Source: an uncultured Bacilli bacterium (GTDB taxonomy: Bacteria; Bacillota_I; Bacilli_A; RF39; UBA660). Taken from it: DNA of 64,000 bases. Under the pieces are notes generated by a model, which was not told the DNA's origin, searched no databases, and saw only the letters and a program-made list of their open reading frames with translations. The stretch spans positions 62,001 through 126,000 of the forward strand of contig CAKPIS010000002.1 in the NCBI GenBank assembly GCA_934162425.1. Direction: 5' to 3'. Shown here piece by piece: positions 42,416 to 51,799 of this stretch. Each line of letters begins with the position of its first letter. Within the stretch, counting starts at the first letter, position 1. A program made the position numbers and the translations under genes.

Positions 42416-43648
42416 TTATTTTTCTATTTTTATTATAAGCTGAATCATATCTTCAAAATCAAATTCTTCTACATTAATATTAGAACCATCTTTCTTTAAA
42501 TTATCTAATAGTTCTTTTATTTTATCTATCTTTGTAGCTAATGTTTCTTTCTCAGTAGTTTCTTTTACATCTTTAGTTTCATCTTCAGAATCTAAATCCA
42601 TTATTTCAAGACTATCTGGTTCTTGATATACATCATCTAAACCTAAGTCATCTAAATTAACTTTTTTTTCTTCTTTATCTTCTAAATTAGTTTTGTTATC
42701 TATTTCATATGAATTATTTTCATCAGTATTTTCATTTTTAACTTCTAAGTCATTATTTTCTTTTGTTTCTTTTTCTGTTTCTTCTTTAGATGATAAGTTA
42801 GATTCAAAACTAGCATTATCGGTTAATGAATTTAAATCAAAAGGAGCATTTTCTTTAGTATGATCATAACTACTAGCATCATTATTTATATTACTTACAT
42901 TATTTAATGGGTTATTTATTAAATTATTATCTAAACTTTGGTTAACATTAAAATCTACTGGATTATAACTTGGCACCGGATCATGCGATATATTATTAAA
43001 TTGATTAGAAAAATCATTATTAAAATTTGTATTATTTTGAAAGTTATTAATTGGTGTTTGATTAGGATTCATATATGGATTTGGATTAAAACTATTCATA
43101 TTATTATTCATTCCAAAATTATTATTTAAATCATAACTAGGGTTATTAACTGGCGTACTATAATCATTATTAATATTAAAGTTAGCGTTTTCATGAGGCA
43201 TGTTATACCCTGAATTTAAATTATTAAAATTAGCATTTTCATATGGCATATTAAAACCTTGATTTGCATTATTAAAATTATTTAAACTTCCACTTTCATA
43301 CGCGTCTAATCTATCATTTATTCCATTTGGATTTTCTGGCATTATATTCATTGGATTTAAAACATCCATTGTAGGTACACTAACTATTGGTGAATCATTT
43401 AAATTTTTTATTTGATCTAACTCTGGTGGCATATCTACAGTATTACCAGGAAAGTTATTAATTGGTACTTGATTAGAATTCATATAAGGATTTATATTTG
43501 GATTAAAACTATTCATATTATTATTCATTCCAAAATTATTGTTTTGATTATTATCATTTAAAGAATTATTTATGTTATTAGAAAAATTGTTACCAAAAAT
43601 TGATCTTCCATTATTAAAGTTTTGATTATCATTATTATTGCCAAACAT
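42416..43648 (-). CDS. Asparagine-rich low-complexity protein
   Basis: A 410-residue protein with three parts. Residues 1-260 are Asn/Phe/Met/Pro-rich and internally repeated (NNFGMNNNMNSFNPN twice, with NPYM.SNQVPINNF and NPYM.PNQTPINNF; NMPYENANFN and NMPHENANFN). An acidic Asp/Glu-rich stretch spans about 260-360. A short, folded-looking tail (TLATKIDKIKELLDNLKKDG...FEDMIQLIIKIEK) ends it. No signal peptide or membrane segment. ATG 43648 lies 9 bases after AGGGG. The layout suggests a scaffold or condensate-type cytoplasmic protein, but no function is known to me. Confidence 0.7.
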   Translation of the reverse strand: MFGNNNDNQNFNNGRSIFGNNFSNNINNSLNDNNQNNNFGMNNNMNSFNPNINPYMNSNQVPINNFPGNTVDMPPELDQIKNLNDSPIVSVPTMDVLNPMNIMPENPNGINDRLDAYESGSLNNFNNANQGFNMPYENANFNNLNSGYNMPHENANFNINNDYSTPVNNPSYDLNNNFGMNNNMNSFNPNPYMNPNQTPINNFQNNTNFNNDFSNQFNNISHDPVPSYNPVDFNVNQSLDNNLINNPLNNVSNINNDASSYDHTKENAPFDLNSLTDNASFESNLSSKEETEKETKENNDLEVKNENTDENNSYEIDNKTNLEDKEEKKVNLDDLGLDDVYQEPDSLEIMDLDSEDETKDVKETTEKETLATKIDKIKELLDNLKKDGSNINVEEFDFEDMIQLIIKIEK

Positions 43649-43686
43649 TTTTTTCATCCCCTATTCTTATATTAATAATATAATAA

Positions 43687-43711
43687 AAAAGCCTTTATTA
43701 CAATGGCTTTT
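43687..43711 (-). terminator. Intrinsic terminator of mnmG-rsmG
   Basis: AAAAGCC / GGCTTTT stem with an 11-base loop and six T on the minus strand; overlaps the rsmG stop. Confidence 0.8.
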
Positions 43712-44399
43712 TCTTAATTTCATTAAATTTTCTAGGATACTTAACACTTGTTTTCTTAATTTTTTCTATAACTACTAAAGTTCTTTCTCCAGCATCCTTT
43801 GGTAGTTTAAATAAAATGGTATCTTTTAACACTCCTCCTAGTGTTTTAATAGCACTTTCGGATGCTTTTATCTCCTCTTTTGCATCAGCTTTCATTGGAA
43901 TAAACAATCCTTTTTCACAAACTAAGGGAATACACATTTCAGATAAAACAGGAAGGGAGGCTACTGCACGAGAAGTTACTATATCAAATGATTCTCTACT
44001 TATTTTTGCATAGTCTTCTATCCTTTCATGAATAGCATTAATACCTTTTAAATTTAACTTTTCTATAACGTTATTTAGGAATATAATTCTTTTATTTAAA
44101 GAGTCAACTAATGTTACTTTAAGGTTCGGAAATACTATTTTTAAAACTAATCCAGGAAATCCTGCTCCCGTTCCTACATCAAGAAGCCTCTGGTTATTTA
44201 ATTTAACTGCCTTAATTAATGTTAAACTATCATAAAAATGTTTTAAGTAGACATCTTCTTCATCCGTTATTCTAGTTAAATTTGTATGAGTATTATAATC
44301 TATTAACATTTCATAATAAGTATTTAAATTTTTAAGTATTTTATCATCTACACTTATTCCTAACTTTTCTACTTCTTTTATAAATTCTTCTTTATTCAT
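43698..44399 (-). CDS. rsmG: 16S rRNA (guanine-N7)-methyltransferase RsmG (GidB)
   Basis: Methylates G527 (E. coli numbering) of 16S rRNA using SAM. The 233 residues show the SAM-binding LLDVGTGAGFPGLVLKI (about 67-83), VTSRAVASLPVLSEM and the N-terminal YNTHTNLTRITDEEDVYLKHFYDSL (about 35-60). It overlaps mnmG by 8 bases. In B. subtilis noc and soj-spo0J follow; here the Asn-rich gene does. Confidence 0.96.
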   Translation of the reverse strand: MNKEEFIKEVEKLGISVDDKILKNLNTYYEMLIDYNTHTNLTRITDEEDVYLKHFYDSLTLIKAVKLNNQRLLDVGTGAGFPGLVLKIVFPNLKVTLVDSLNKRIIFLNNVIEKLNLKGINAIHERIEDYAKISRESFDIVTSRAVASLPVLSEMCIPLVCEKGLFIPMKADAKEEIKASESAIKTLGGVLKDTILFKLPKDAGERTLVVIEKIKKTSVKYPRKFNEIKKKPL

Positions 44400-46206
44400 T
44401 ATAAAACCTCTTTAAATAAACCATTAAAATTGCTATATCTGAAGGATTAACACCACTAATACGTGTTGCTTGATCAATGGTTCTTGGTCTTACTTTCTCG
44501 AGTTTTTGTCTTGCTTCAGTAGCTAAATTATCAACTTTTTCATAATCTATATCCTCTGGTATCCTTTTTTTACCTAATCTTATCATTTTTTCTGCTTCTT
44601 TTTTAGCTTTAGTAATATATCCTTCATATTTTTGATTAATTTCTACTTGTTCTAAAGCTTCTTTAGTGTATTTCTTACTTAGTTTATCAGTATAAGCACT
44701 TATCTTAATTTCTGGTCTTTTTAAATAATCTAATAAATTACACTTTTCTTCTGGAAAAGTAATATTTTTAATATCCTCTTCTATTTCTTTTATTTCTTCT
44801 ATTTTATTTAATAATTTATTATGTCTTTCTTCACCCAATAATCCTATTTTATAAGCTTTTTCACTTAATCTTAAGTCGGCATTATCACTTCTTAGTAAAA
44901 GTCTAAATTCTGCACGAGAAGTAAGTAATCTATATGGTTCTATAGTTCCTTTTGTTACTAAATCATCTATTAAAACACCAATATAAGCATCACTTCTAGA
45001 AAGAATTAAAGGTTCTTTATTATCTAATTTTAAACTAGCATTAATACCTGCTACTATACCTTGACCTGCAGCTTCTTCATATCCTGATGTACCATTTATT
45101 TGACCTGCAGTAAATAAATTATCTACTACCTTTGTCTCTAAAGATGGTTTTAATTGAAGTGGATCTATCGCATCATATTCTATTGCATAAGCATATCTTA
45201 ATATTTTAGCGTGTTCTAATCCTTTTAAAGAGTGAACCATATCTTCTTGAACGTCGTGCGGCATAGAAGTTGAAAAACCTTGTAAATATATATCATCATA
45301 ATACATGCTTTCTGGTTCTAAAAATAACTGATGTCTTTCTTTATCTTTAAAACGAACCACCTTATCTTCTATTGAAGGACAGTACCTAGGTCCTGTTCCT
45401 AATTTTTCATAAAAACCACCATACATAGCAGATTTATTTAAGTTATCCTTAATTATTTTATGAGTTTTTAAGTTAGTATAAGTTAAATAGCAAGGTACCT
45501 GATTTTTATAATCATAGTATGCTATATCATCAAATGAAAAAGTAAGCTTACAGTCGTCCCCGTCTTCTCTTTTAAGTACGCTAAAATCAATTGAAGATCT
45601 TTCTATACGAGGTGGGGTCCCCGTTTTTAACCTAAGTAATTTAAAACCTAGTTTTTCTAAATTACCACTTAAAAAATTAGCTCTTTTTTCGCCATGTGGA
45701 CCTTCTGGAGTTCTTTTATCTCCTACTAATATATCGGCTTTTAAATAAGTACCAGTAGTTAATATACAAGCCCTACAATAAATTGTTTCTCCATCTTCAG
45801 TTGTTATACCAACTATTTTATTATTTTCTACTAAAAGGTCAGATACTATTGCTTCTTTAATTGTTAAATTTTCTGTATTTTTTAAAGTTTTTAACATTTC
45901 TTTTTTATAAGTTACTTTATCAGCCTGACTTCTTAAACTTCTAACAGCAGGACCTTTAGATTGATTAAGCATCTTTATTTGAAGAAGGGTTTTATCTGCA
46001 TTACGTCCCATTTCACCACCTAACGCATCAATTTCTCTTACAACAATACCTTTAGCTGAACCTCCTATAGAAGGATTACAAGGCATATCTGCTATATTAT
46101 CAATATTAATTGTTATAAGAAGCGTACTTTTTTTCATTCTGGCACACGCAAGTGCTGCTTCACATCCAGCATGTCCTGCTCCAACAACTATAATATCATA
46201 TTTCAT
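44392..46206 (-). CDS. mnmG: tRNA uridine 5-carboxymethylaminomethyl modification enzyme MnmG (GidA)
   Basis: FAD-dependent partner of MnmE in forming cmnm5U34 on tRNAs. The 604 residues contain VVGAGHAGCEAALACARM (FAD, about 8), IGGSAKGIVVREIDALGGEM, GTRYCPSIEDK-type GTGPRYCPSIEDKVVRF and the C-terminal ISGVNPSDIAILMVYLKR. Start at ATG 46206 by AGGTG spacing, in preference to GTG 46215. It leads an operon with rsmG. Confidence 0.97.
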   Translation of the reverse strand: MKYDIIVVGAGHAGCEAALACARMKKSTLLITINIDNIADMPCNPSIGGSAKGIVVREIDALGGEMGRNADKTLLQIKMLNQSKGPAVRSLRSQADKVTYKKEMLKTLKNTENLTIKEAIVSDLLVENNKIVGITTEDGETIYCRACILTTGTYLKADILVGDKRTPEGPHGEKRANFLSGNLEKLGFKLLRLKTGTPPRIERSSIDFSVLKREDGDDCKLTFSFDDIAYYDYKNQVPCYLTYTNLKTHKIIKDNLNKSAMYGGFYEKLGTGPRYCPSIEDKVVRFKDKERHQLFLEPESMYYDDIYLQGFSTSMPHDVQEDMVHSLKGLEHAKILRYAYAIEYDAIDPLQLKPSLETKVVDNLFTAGQINGTSGYEEAAGQGIVAGINASLKLDNKEPLILSRSDAYIGVLIDDLVTKGTIEPYRLLTSRAEFRLLLRSDNADLRLSEKAYKIGLLGEERHNKLLNKIEEIKEIEEDIKNITFPEEKCNLLDYLKRPEIKISAYTDKLSKKYTKEALEQVEINQKYEGYITKAKKEAEKMIRLGKKRIPEDIDYEKVDNLATEARQKLEKVRPRTIDQATRISGVNPSDIAILMVYLKRFYNE

Positions 46207-46306
46207 AACTTTCACCTGCTTTTCTTTTGGTATTATACAATATAATTAAAAAAAAGTTAATTGTATATTAAAATAAATTATGATAATATTAAATTGGGTG
46301 ATAAAT

Positions 46307-46867
46307 ATGTTTATCTTTAATTATAATTTAAATGAACAAGATTACATTAGATTTAATGAATATGTACATTATAATGATAAGTCAGTAAAAGAAACTTATA
46401 ATATTTTTAAATTTAAACTCCCTGTTGCATTTTGTATTTTATTTACCATTTATTTTGTCTTATATGGCAATTTAAAGATGTTTACTATTATTACTATATC
46501 ATATTTAATATTTTGGCTTATCTTTATGTTTTTTATAGGATTTACATTTGAAAAATATATAAAAAAAATTGTTAAAATAACTGTAGAAAATACTAAAAAG
46601 AACGGAACTTTACCATATGATACTATTAACAAAGTACATTTTAATGAGAATGAAATAATAGAAGAACTACCTAATAAAAAGAATATATTAAAATATGAAG
46701 TTATCGAAAAAATTATTATTAGTAATGATTACTATTACATTTTTTTAAATTCAATTGAAGCTATAATCATTCCAAATACAGCAGTTAAAACACAGAAAGA
46801 AAAAGAAAAATTTTACGATTTCTTATGTCAAAAAGTTGGCAGTGACAAAATAAAAAGTGTAATCTAA
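46307..46867 (+). CDS. YcxB-like membrane protein
   Basis: The 186 residues begin MFIFNYNLNEQDYIRFNEYV. Two adjacent helices follow (about 37-55 and 58-78), then a C-terminal beta domain (VHFNENEIIEELPNKKNILKYEVIEKIIISNDYYYIFL, key part about 112-150) in the style of the YcxB family. It is on the plus strand, head-on to replication and divergent from mnmG. ATG 46307 has GGGTGAT 5 bases upstream; the 46280 ATG has none. A terminator overlaps the stop. Confidence 0.7.
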   Translation: MFIFNYNLNEQDYIRFNEYVHYNDKSVKETYNIFKFKLPVAFCILFTIYFVLYGNLKMFTIITISYLIFWLIFMFFIGFTFEKYIKKIVKITVENTKKNGTLPYDTINKVHFNENEIIEELPNKKNILKYEVIEKIIISNDYYYIFLNSIEAIIIPNTAVKTQKEKEKFYDFLCQKVGSDKIKSVI

Positions 46868-46886
46868 ATATTGATTACATTTTTTT
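46858..46886 (+). terminator. Intrinsic terminator of the YcxB-like gene
   Basis: TGTAATC / GATTACA stem, 8-base loop, followed by T7 on the plus strand. The stop codon is in the loop. Confidence 0.85.
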
Positions 46887-46913
46887 ATATAACTTTTTCT
46901 AAATCATAGCTAA

Positions 46914-47179
46914 TTAAATAAACTCCTCATCATTTACATAACTGAATATAAAATTATCATTCTTTTTAGATATGATTAATCCTATACTTTTATTATGATA
47001 CTTTTTTTTATTAACATATCTTTATATTTGGTTTTATTTTCTTCTCCTTGTGCTTCTACTAATATCTTACCTATTTCATAATAAGTTTTTAACTTATCAC
47101 TATTATAACTAAGCCTTCTTACCCCATCTTTTACTTCTTTCTTTTCTATTAAATCTTTTATTTCTTCGTAGTAATTCAT
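46914..47179 (-). pseudogene. Remnant of a DUF1016 (YhcG-type) PD-(D/E)XK nuclease
   Basis: The first 55 residues (MNYYEEIKDLIEKKEVKDGV... LKTYYEIGKILVEAQGEENKTKYKDMLIKK) match the N-terminus of YhcG/DUF1016 proteins. A second frame from about 46992 reads HNKSIGLIISKKNDNFIFSY and nine more residues to TAA, like the C-terminal part of the same family (xxPTIGLILCKxKxxxxxxY). The middle, including the catalytic core, is deleted and the frame is broken. It is therefore a decayed gene, lying between the YcxB-like gene and mnmE. Confidence 0.75.
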
Positions 47180-47251
47180 AATAGATCCCCCTCAAATTTA
47201 TCTATTATATATACGTAATTTAAAAAAAACTCAAGTTATATCACATATAAT

Positions 47252-47277
47252 AAAAACCTGGATAAAATCCAAGTTTT
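47252..47277 (-). terminator. Intrinsic terminator of mnmE
   Basis: AAAACTTGGA / TCCAGGTTTT stem with G-U pairs and a 5-base loop, then TTATTAT on the minus strand. Confidence 0.75.
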
Positions 47278-47287
47278 TAAAACACAC

Positions 47288-48631
47288 TTACTTTCCTAAA
47301 CAAAATCTACTAAACAAATTATCAATTAATTCTTCGGTGTAATTAGCTCCTATTATATCTCCTAGTTTTTCCCATACTAATTTTAAATCTATTTCAATCA
47401 TATCTATTTCTCTTTCTTCTTTAATACCTTGTTCTACGTCCTCTAAAGATTTAATAGCAGACTTTAATAAAGATATTTGTCTTACATTAGTAAAGAAAGT
47501 TAAGTTTTTACTCATAAATGTTCCAACGTTAAACAATTCTTTTATTGCATCTTTTATATCTTCTATTCCCTCGTTATTTTTAGCACTTATTTTTATAACA
47601 TCATCCATATAAGAATTATTTAACTTTAAATCTATTTTATTCATTATTATAATTCTTTTTTTATCTTTAGTTTTTTCTAGCAAATACTTATCTTCTTCAC
47701 TTAAAGGGCAACTAGCATCCAAAATAAGTAATACTAATTCTGCCTCATCTATTAAGTTTAAACTCTTTTCAATACCTATTTTTTCAACTATATCATCTGA
47801 TTTTCTAACACCTGCTGTATCTATTAAATTAAGTTTTACACCGCCTACTAAAATACTTCCTTCTACTATATCACGGGTTGTACCTTTTACATCTGTTACA
47901 ATGGCTTTTTCCTCTTCTAATAAAGCATTTAAGAGACTTGATTTACCTACGTTTGGTTTTCCTAATATAACCGTTTTAATACCATCTTTTAATATTTTTC
48001 CATCCTCTGATAATTTTAATGTCTTTAACAACTTTTCTTTTATCTTTAGTACTTTTTCTTTTATTTTGTTTATTGTTACCACTTCTATATCTTCATACTC
48101 AGGATAATCTATATTTACTTCTATATTAGATATTAAACTTATTATATCTTCTCTTGTATCTTCTATTAACCTAGAAACATTACCAGATAACTCATTAATA
48201 GCCATTTTTCTAGTTAGTTCTGTTTCAGAATTTATTAAATCCATAACTCCTTCTGATTCGGTCAAATCTATTCTACCATTTAAAAATGCCCTTTTAGTAA
48301 ATTCACCAGGCTCTGCTAATCTACAACCTTCAAGAAGTAATATTTCCATTATTTTATTAACAACTGCAATTGATCCGTGAGTGTTTATTTCTATTACATC
48401 TTCTCTTGTATACGTTTTAGGTGATTTCATAATTGATAATAATACCTCATCTATAATCTCACCCTTATATACTATATGACCGTAATTTATCGTATGACTT
48501 GATGCTTTTTCTAAATCTTTACCATCAAATAAAGGGTTAATTATTTTTATAGCATCAACTCCTGATACTCTAATAATAGATATTGCTCCTTCTCCAAGTG
48601 CTGTTGATATTGCAACTATTGTATCATCCAT
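47288..48631 (-). CDS. mnmE: tRNA modification GTPase MnmE (TrmE)
   Basis: GTPase that works with MnmG on U34 of tRNA. The 447 residues show the N-terminal folate-binding domain (DDTIVAISTALGEGAISIIRVSG), G1 LGKPNVGKSSLLNALL (about 222-237), G3 DTAGVRKSDDIVE, G4 NKID and the C-terminal FSRFCLGK with the catalytic Cys. Start ATG 48631 follows AAGGAAG by 8 bases; the GTG at 48640 is rejected. Confidence 0.97.
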   Translation of the reverse strand: MDDTIVAISTALGEGAISIIRVSGVDAIKIINPLFDGKDLEKASSHTINYGHIVYKGEIIDEVLLSIMKSPKTYTREDVIEINTHGSIAVVNKIMEILLLEGCRLAEPGEFTKRAFLNGRIDLTESEGVMDLINSETELTRKMAINELSGNVSRLIEDTREDIISLISNIEVNIDYPEYEDIEVVTINKIKEKVLKIKEKLLKTLKLSEDGKILKDGIKTVILGKPNVGKSSLLNALLEEEKAIVTDVKGTTRDIVEGSILVGGVKLNLIDTAGVRKSDDIVEKIGIEKSLNLIDEAELVLLILDASCPLSEEDKYLLEKTKDKKRIIIMNKIDLKLNNSYMDDVIKISAKNNEGIEDIKDAIKELFNVGTFMSKNLTFFTNVRQISLLKSAIKSLEDVEQGIKEEREIDMIEIDLKLVWEKLGDIIGANYTEELIDNLFSRFCLGK

Positions 48632-48669
48632 AAAGTTCACTTCCTTTTGAACATATATTTTAACATATA

Positions 48670-50079
48670 TTATTTATTTTTTTCTATAGAATTAACTTCT
48701 TTTTCTTCTCTAAATGAATATTTAATGTATTTTTCTATATCTATTTCTTCGTATTTTTCTACAAACATATCAATTATATTTCTATTATTATTTTCACTAG
48801 ACTCATATAAAACGATATCATTATCATTCATTACGTAATTTATAGTATTATTATCATTATAATAAGTAATAGATTTTATCAATTTACTTTTATCACACTT
48901 TTCTACTAAATCTAAAGTTATCTTTATATAAGTTTTTTTATTTAATTCTATAGTTTCACAATCTTTAGTTAAATTATCACATAAATCAGCTGGATAATAA
49001 TATTTTATAGAAGAAATTTTCTTATTTTCTTCTATTTTTTGACTATTTAGATAATAAAATTTATAATCTTCAAGATTTATGTCTATGCCTGTTAATAACT
49101 TATTAATTACACCATTAACATTATTTGAATTACCATATACAGTATCATACATAATTGCTAAACATCCTTTTATTTTAACACCTAACATTGTTGCACCCTC
49201 TGTTTTAAGTTCTCCAGCTAATTGATAACAATGATATTCTTCTAACACATTATAAAATTCTTGTAATAATTTTTTATCTATTCCTTTATTTATTAAGGTT
49301 TCTGTTAAAAGATTAAAATCTCCTGTACCTTCTATTTTAAACAATAAATCTCTAGCTTCATCTTTTCCTATTATTTCACACATAAATCTTATTACATTCT
49401 TATTAAGTCCATATACACCTGATTTTGAACCATAATATTCGTTTGATATAAGCTCAGTTAATCCTTCTTCAAACCATAAAGGAAAATTATTCTTAACGTC
49501 ACTATGACATAATTCATGAAATAACGTAGATGAGTCAGCCTTATTAGATAGTCTTATTTCATTATTACCATCAAATTGTCCAACTATATTATCTCCTAAA
49601 TCCACATTTCTTTTTATTGATAAATTAACAAAAGAATCATATATTTTTTCATAATTTAAATATTTATTATCTATAGCATAATCCATATATGCTTCTAAAA
49701 CTTTTTTTTCTTCTTTTGTAAAATTATAATTAGATATAATTGCATAATATAATGCATATGCCTTTTTTTCTTTTATATCAGCAGTTTTTAAATATTCTAA
49801 ACTTTCTTTAATACTTTCATCATTTAACATGTTTCTAGATCTTGCAATCTTATATTTAAAATTAAAATCACTAGAAGATATGCTATATCCATCAAACGGA
49901 TTTTCACGCACTAATGCTACTCTAGCAAAATTTGTACCTCCTACTATTAGATTAATGGTAGTTAATAAACTGATAATTCTATTAATTTTCTTTTTTCTTT
50001 GTTTTTCTTCTCGTAATTCTCTTTTTTTAGCTAATTTCTTTTCTATTTCATAATCATCAGAGTCTATATAATTTGACAT
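48670..50079 (-). CDS. Membrane-anchored zincin-type metalloprotease, family unassigned
   Basis: A 469-residue protein with a very basic cytoplasmic N-terminus (KKLAKKRELREEKQRKKK), one membrane helix (about 37-55) and a large outer domain. Residues 188-192 read HELCH, followed 12 residues later by WFEEGLTELISNEYYG. The two His of HExxH and a downstream Glu (204 or 205) match gluzincin-type zinc proteases. The N-terminal outer part and the C-terminal 200 residues are unassigned. ATG 50079 follows AGGAGG by 7 bases. It lies between jag and mnmE, where Bacillus has nothing. Confidence 0.7.
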   Translation of the reverse strand: MSNYIDSDDYEIEKKLAKKRELREEKQRKKKINRIISLLTTINLIVGGTNFARVALVRENPFDGYSISSSDFNFKYKIARSRNMLNDESIKESLEYLKTADIKEKKAYALYYAIISNYNFTKEEKKVLEAYMDYAIDNKYLNYEKIYDSFVNLSIKRNVDLGDNIVGQFDGNNEIRLSNKADSSTLFHELCHSDVKNNFPLWFEEGLTELISNEYYGSKSGVYGLNKNVIRFMCEIIGKDEARDLLFKIEGTGDFNLLTETLINKGIDKKLLQEFYNVLEEYHCYQLAGELKTEGATMLGVKIKGCLAIMYDTVYGNSNNVNGVINKLLTGIDINLEDYKFYYLNSQKIEENKKISSIKYYYPADLCDNLTKDCETIELNKKTYIKITLDLVEKCDKSKLIKSITYYNDNNTINYVMNDNDIVLYESSENNNRNIIDMFVEKYEEIDIEKYIKYSFREEKEVNSIEKNK

Positions 50080-50174
50080 ATAAAATCCTCCTTGTACTAT
50101 GATTATAACAAAAAATACTATCATTTATCTTATATAACTGTTTAAAATGTAAAGAATAAATAGTAATATATGTA

Positions 50175-50200
50175 AAAAAAGAGAAATATTTCTATTTCTC
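50175..50200 (-). terminator. Intrinsic terminator of the rpmH-rnpA-yidC-jag operon
   Basis: GAGAAATA / TATTTCTC stem with a 4-base loop and T7 on the minus strand. Confidence 0.85.
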
Positions 50201-50815
50201 CACAGGTTTAATAACTACACATCTATTAGGTTCTTCACCCTCGCTTATAGTTGTTACACCTTTAAAATCAGTAAGTTTATTATGAACAAGTCTTCTTTCA
50301 AATGAATTCATACTATCCATTTTTACTTCAACACCAGTTTTTCTAACATCTTTAGCTAATCTAATAGCAAGTCTTTCAATGTTTCTTTGTTGTTTTTCTT
50401 TATAATCACTAGCATCTAATATTATATTTATTCTTTGTCCACACTTAGTTTGAACAGCTTGTCTTATTAAAACTTGAAGTGATGACATTGTTCTACCATT
50501 TTTACCTATTAAAATTGCATTATTATCACAAATCATATTTACTTTTATAAAGTTTTCTCTTTTTTGAACTTCAAGTTGAACCTTAAGTCCCATTAAATCA
50601 GTTATTTCTTTTAAATAATTCTTAATATATTCTATCAAATCTTCTTTTAAAATAACTTCTACTTTATATTTTTTTGACTTAAATATACTACCAGTTATTT
50701 CTTCTTTAACATTTGTATAAACTTCATTAGTTGAAGCATTAAGATCTTTTAAAGCACTATTTATAACCTCTTCTTGATTTTTTCCTTCATATTTATGACT
50801 TTTTAATTCTAGCAT
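50192..50815 (-). CDS. jag: RNA-binding protein Jag/KhpB
   Basis: RNA-binding protein linked to cell elongation and division, often paired with KhpA. The 207 residues contain the Jag_N domain (HKYEGKNQEEVINSALKDL), a KH domain (CDNNAILIGKNGRTMSSLQVL, about 100-120) and an R3H domain (MNSFERRLVHNKLTDFKGV, about 170). ATG 50815 has AAGGAG 8 bases upstream and overlaps yidC by 23 bases. Confidence 0.95.
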   Translation of the reverse strand: MLELKSHKYEGKNQEEVINSALKDLNASTNEVYTNVKEEITGSIFKSKKYKVEVILKEDLIEYIKNYLKEITDLMGLKVQLEVQKRENFIKVNMICDNNAILIGKNGRTMSSLQVLIRQAVQTKCGQRINIILDASDYKEKQQRNIERLAIRLAKDVRKTGVEVKMDSMNSFERRLVHNKLTDFKGVTTISEGEEPNRCVVIKPVEK

Positions 50816-51776
50816 TATTACCACTCCTTTTAACTAACAAGTTTTGTACTACAGTAAATAAACTTGAAGTTATCCAATATAAACCAATTGCTGTTGATAA
50901 TTGAAATGAACTAATAGTAATTACTATTATCATTACATTCATCATCATCTTAGTTGAAGCTGCAGCTGGATTTGAATCATCTGTTGCTTGTGTTCCATTT
51001 AACTTAAATGAGAAATAAGTTACTACTAATACAAGTATTGGTAATATAATATAATATATTTTTCCACCAGATAATGCAAATAATGGTGTAGTTCCAAGTT
51101 CTAAACCTAAGAACTTACCTTCAAATATAGCTGGAGTTCTATTTATAGCTTCTAAGAATGCTATAAATAATGGCAATTGTATAAATGCAATTATACATCC
51201 AGAAAATAATGAAATATTATATTTTTTATATATTGCCATCATCTCTTGACTTTTTTGCATCATAGCTTGTTGATCATTTGCTTTATTTTCATATTTTTTC
51301 TCTAACTTTTGTAACTCTGGCTGTGCTTTCTTTAAATTTTCAGATTGCATAGCACTCTTCTTTGTTACTGGATATAATATTAATCTTATTATAATACCAA
51401 CTAATATTACTGATAATCCAAAGTTCTTTACCAAATATCCTAATTTTAATATTAACCATGCAAGAGGTTTAATAAATATATTATCCCATAAACCCTCTTT
51501 AGCTTTTATTATTGGTTTAAATTTAGAACATTCAACTAACTTATCTGTATTAACTTTATTTTTTTTATAAATACTTACTAATTCCTTATTTGTTGGTTTA
51601 CAAATTATATTTTTTGTTAATGCCTGTCCTGTTGCATTCTTACCCTTATCATATCTTACTACAACCTTAGTTTTTTTACCCTTATCGTTTGTCTTTTCTG
51701 TAACTAATTGCTTAGTACAACCAGTTAATAAAAAGACCAGTAAAAAAACTATTATTATTTTCTTTAGTTTTTTCAT
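50793..51776 (-). CDS. yidC: Membrane protein insertase YidC/OxaA (SpoIIIJ type)
   Basis: Inserts and folds membrane proteins with or without SecYEG. The 327 residues start with a lipoprotein signal ending LLTGC (lipid Cys at about 20), a substrate for Lgt. Five helices follow, with the conserved hydrophilic-groove Arg in GIIIRLILYPVTKK and the coiled hairpin LKKAQPELQKLEKKYENK. It lies in the standard rpmH-rnpA-yidC-jag order. Confidence 0.96.
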   Translation of the reverse strand: MKKLKKIIIVFLLVFLLTGCTKQLVTEKTNDKGKKTKVVVRYDKGKNATGQALTKNIICKPTNKELVSIYKKNKVNTDKLVECSKFKPIIKAKEGLWDNIFIKPLAWLILKLGYLVKNFGLSVILVGIIIRLILYPVTKKSAMQSENLKKAQPELQKLEKKYENKANDQQAMMQKSQEMMAIYKKYNISLFSGCIIAFIQLPLFIAFLEAINRTPAIFEGKFLGLELGTTPLFALSGGKIYYIILPILVLVVTYFSFKLNGTQATDDSNPAAASTKMMMNVMIIVITISSFQLSTAIGLYWITSSLFTVVQNLLVKRSGNNARIKKS

Positions 51777-51799
51777 TTGGTCCTCTCCTATCTTTATAA

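Noticed and set aside
42938..43129. Ile-rich plus-strand ORF within the Asn-rich gene
   Set aside because: Composition is the reverse complement of AAT-rich codons; no RBS.
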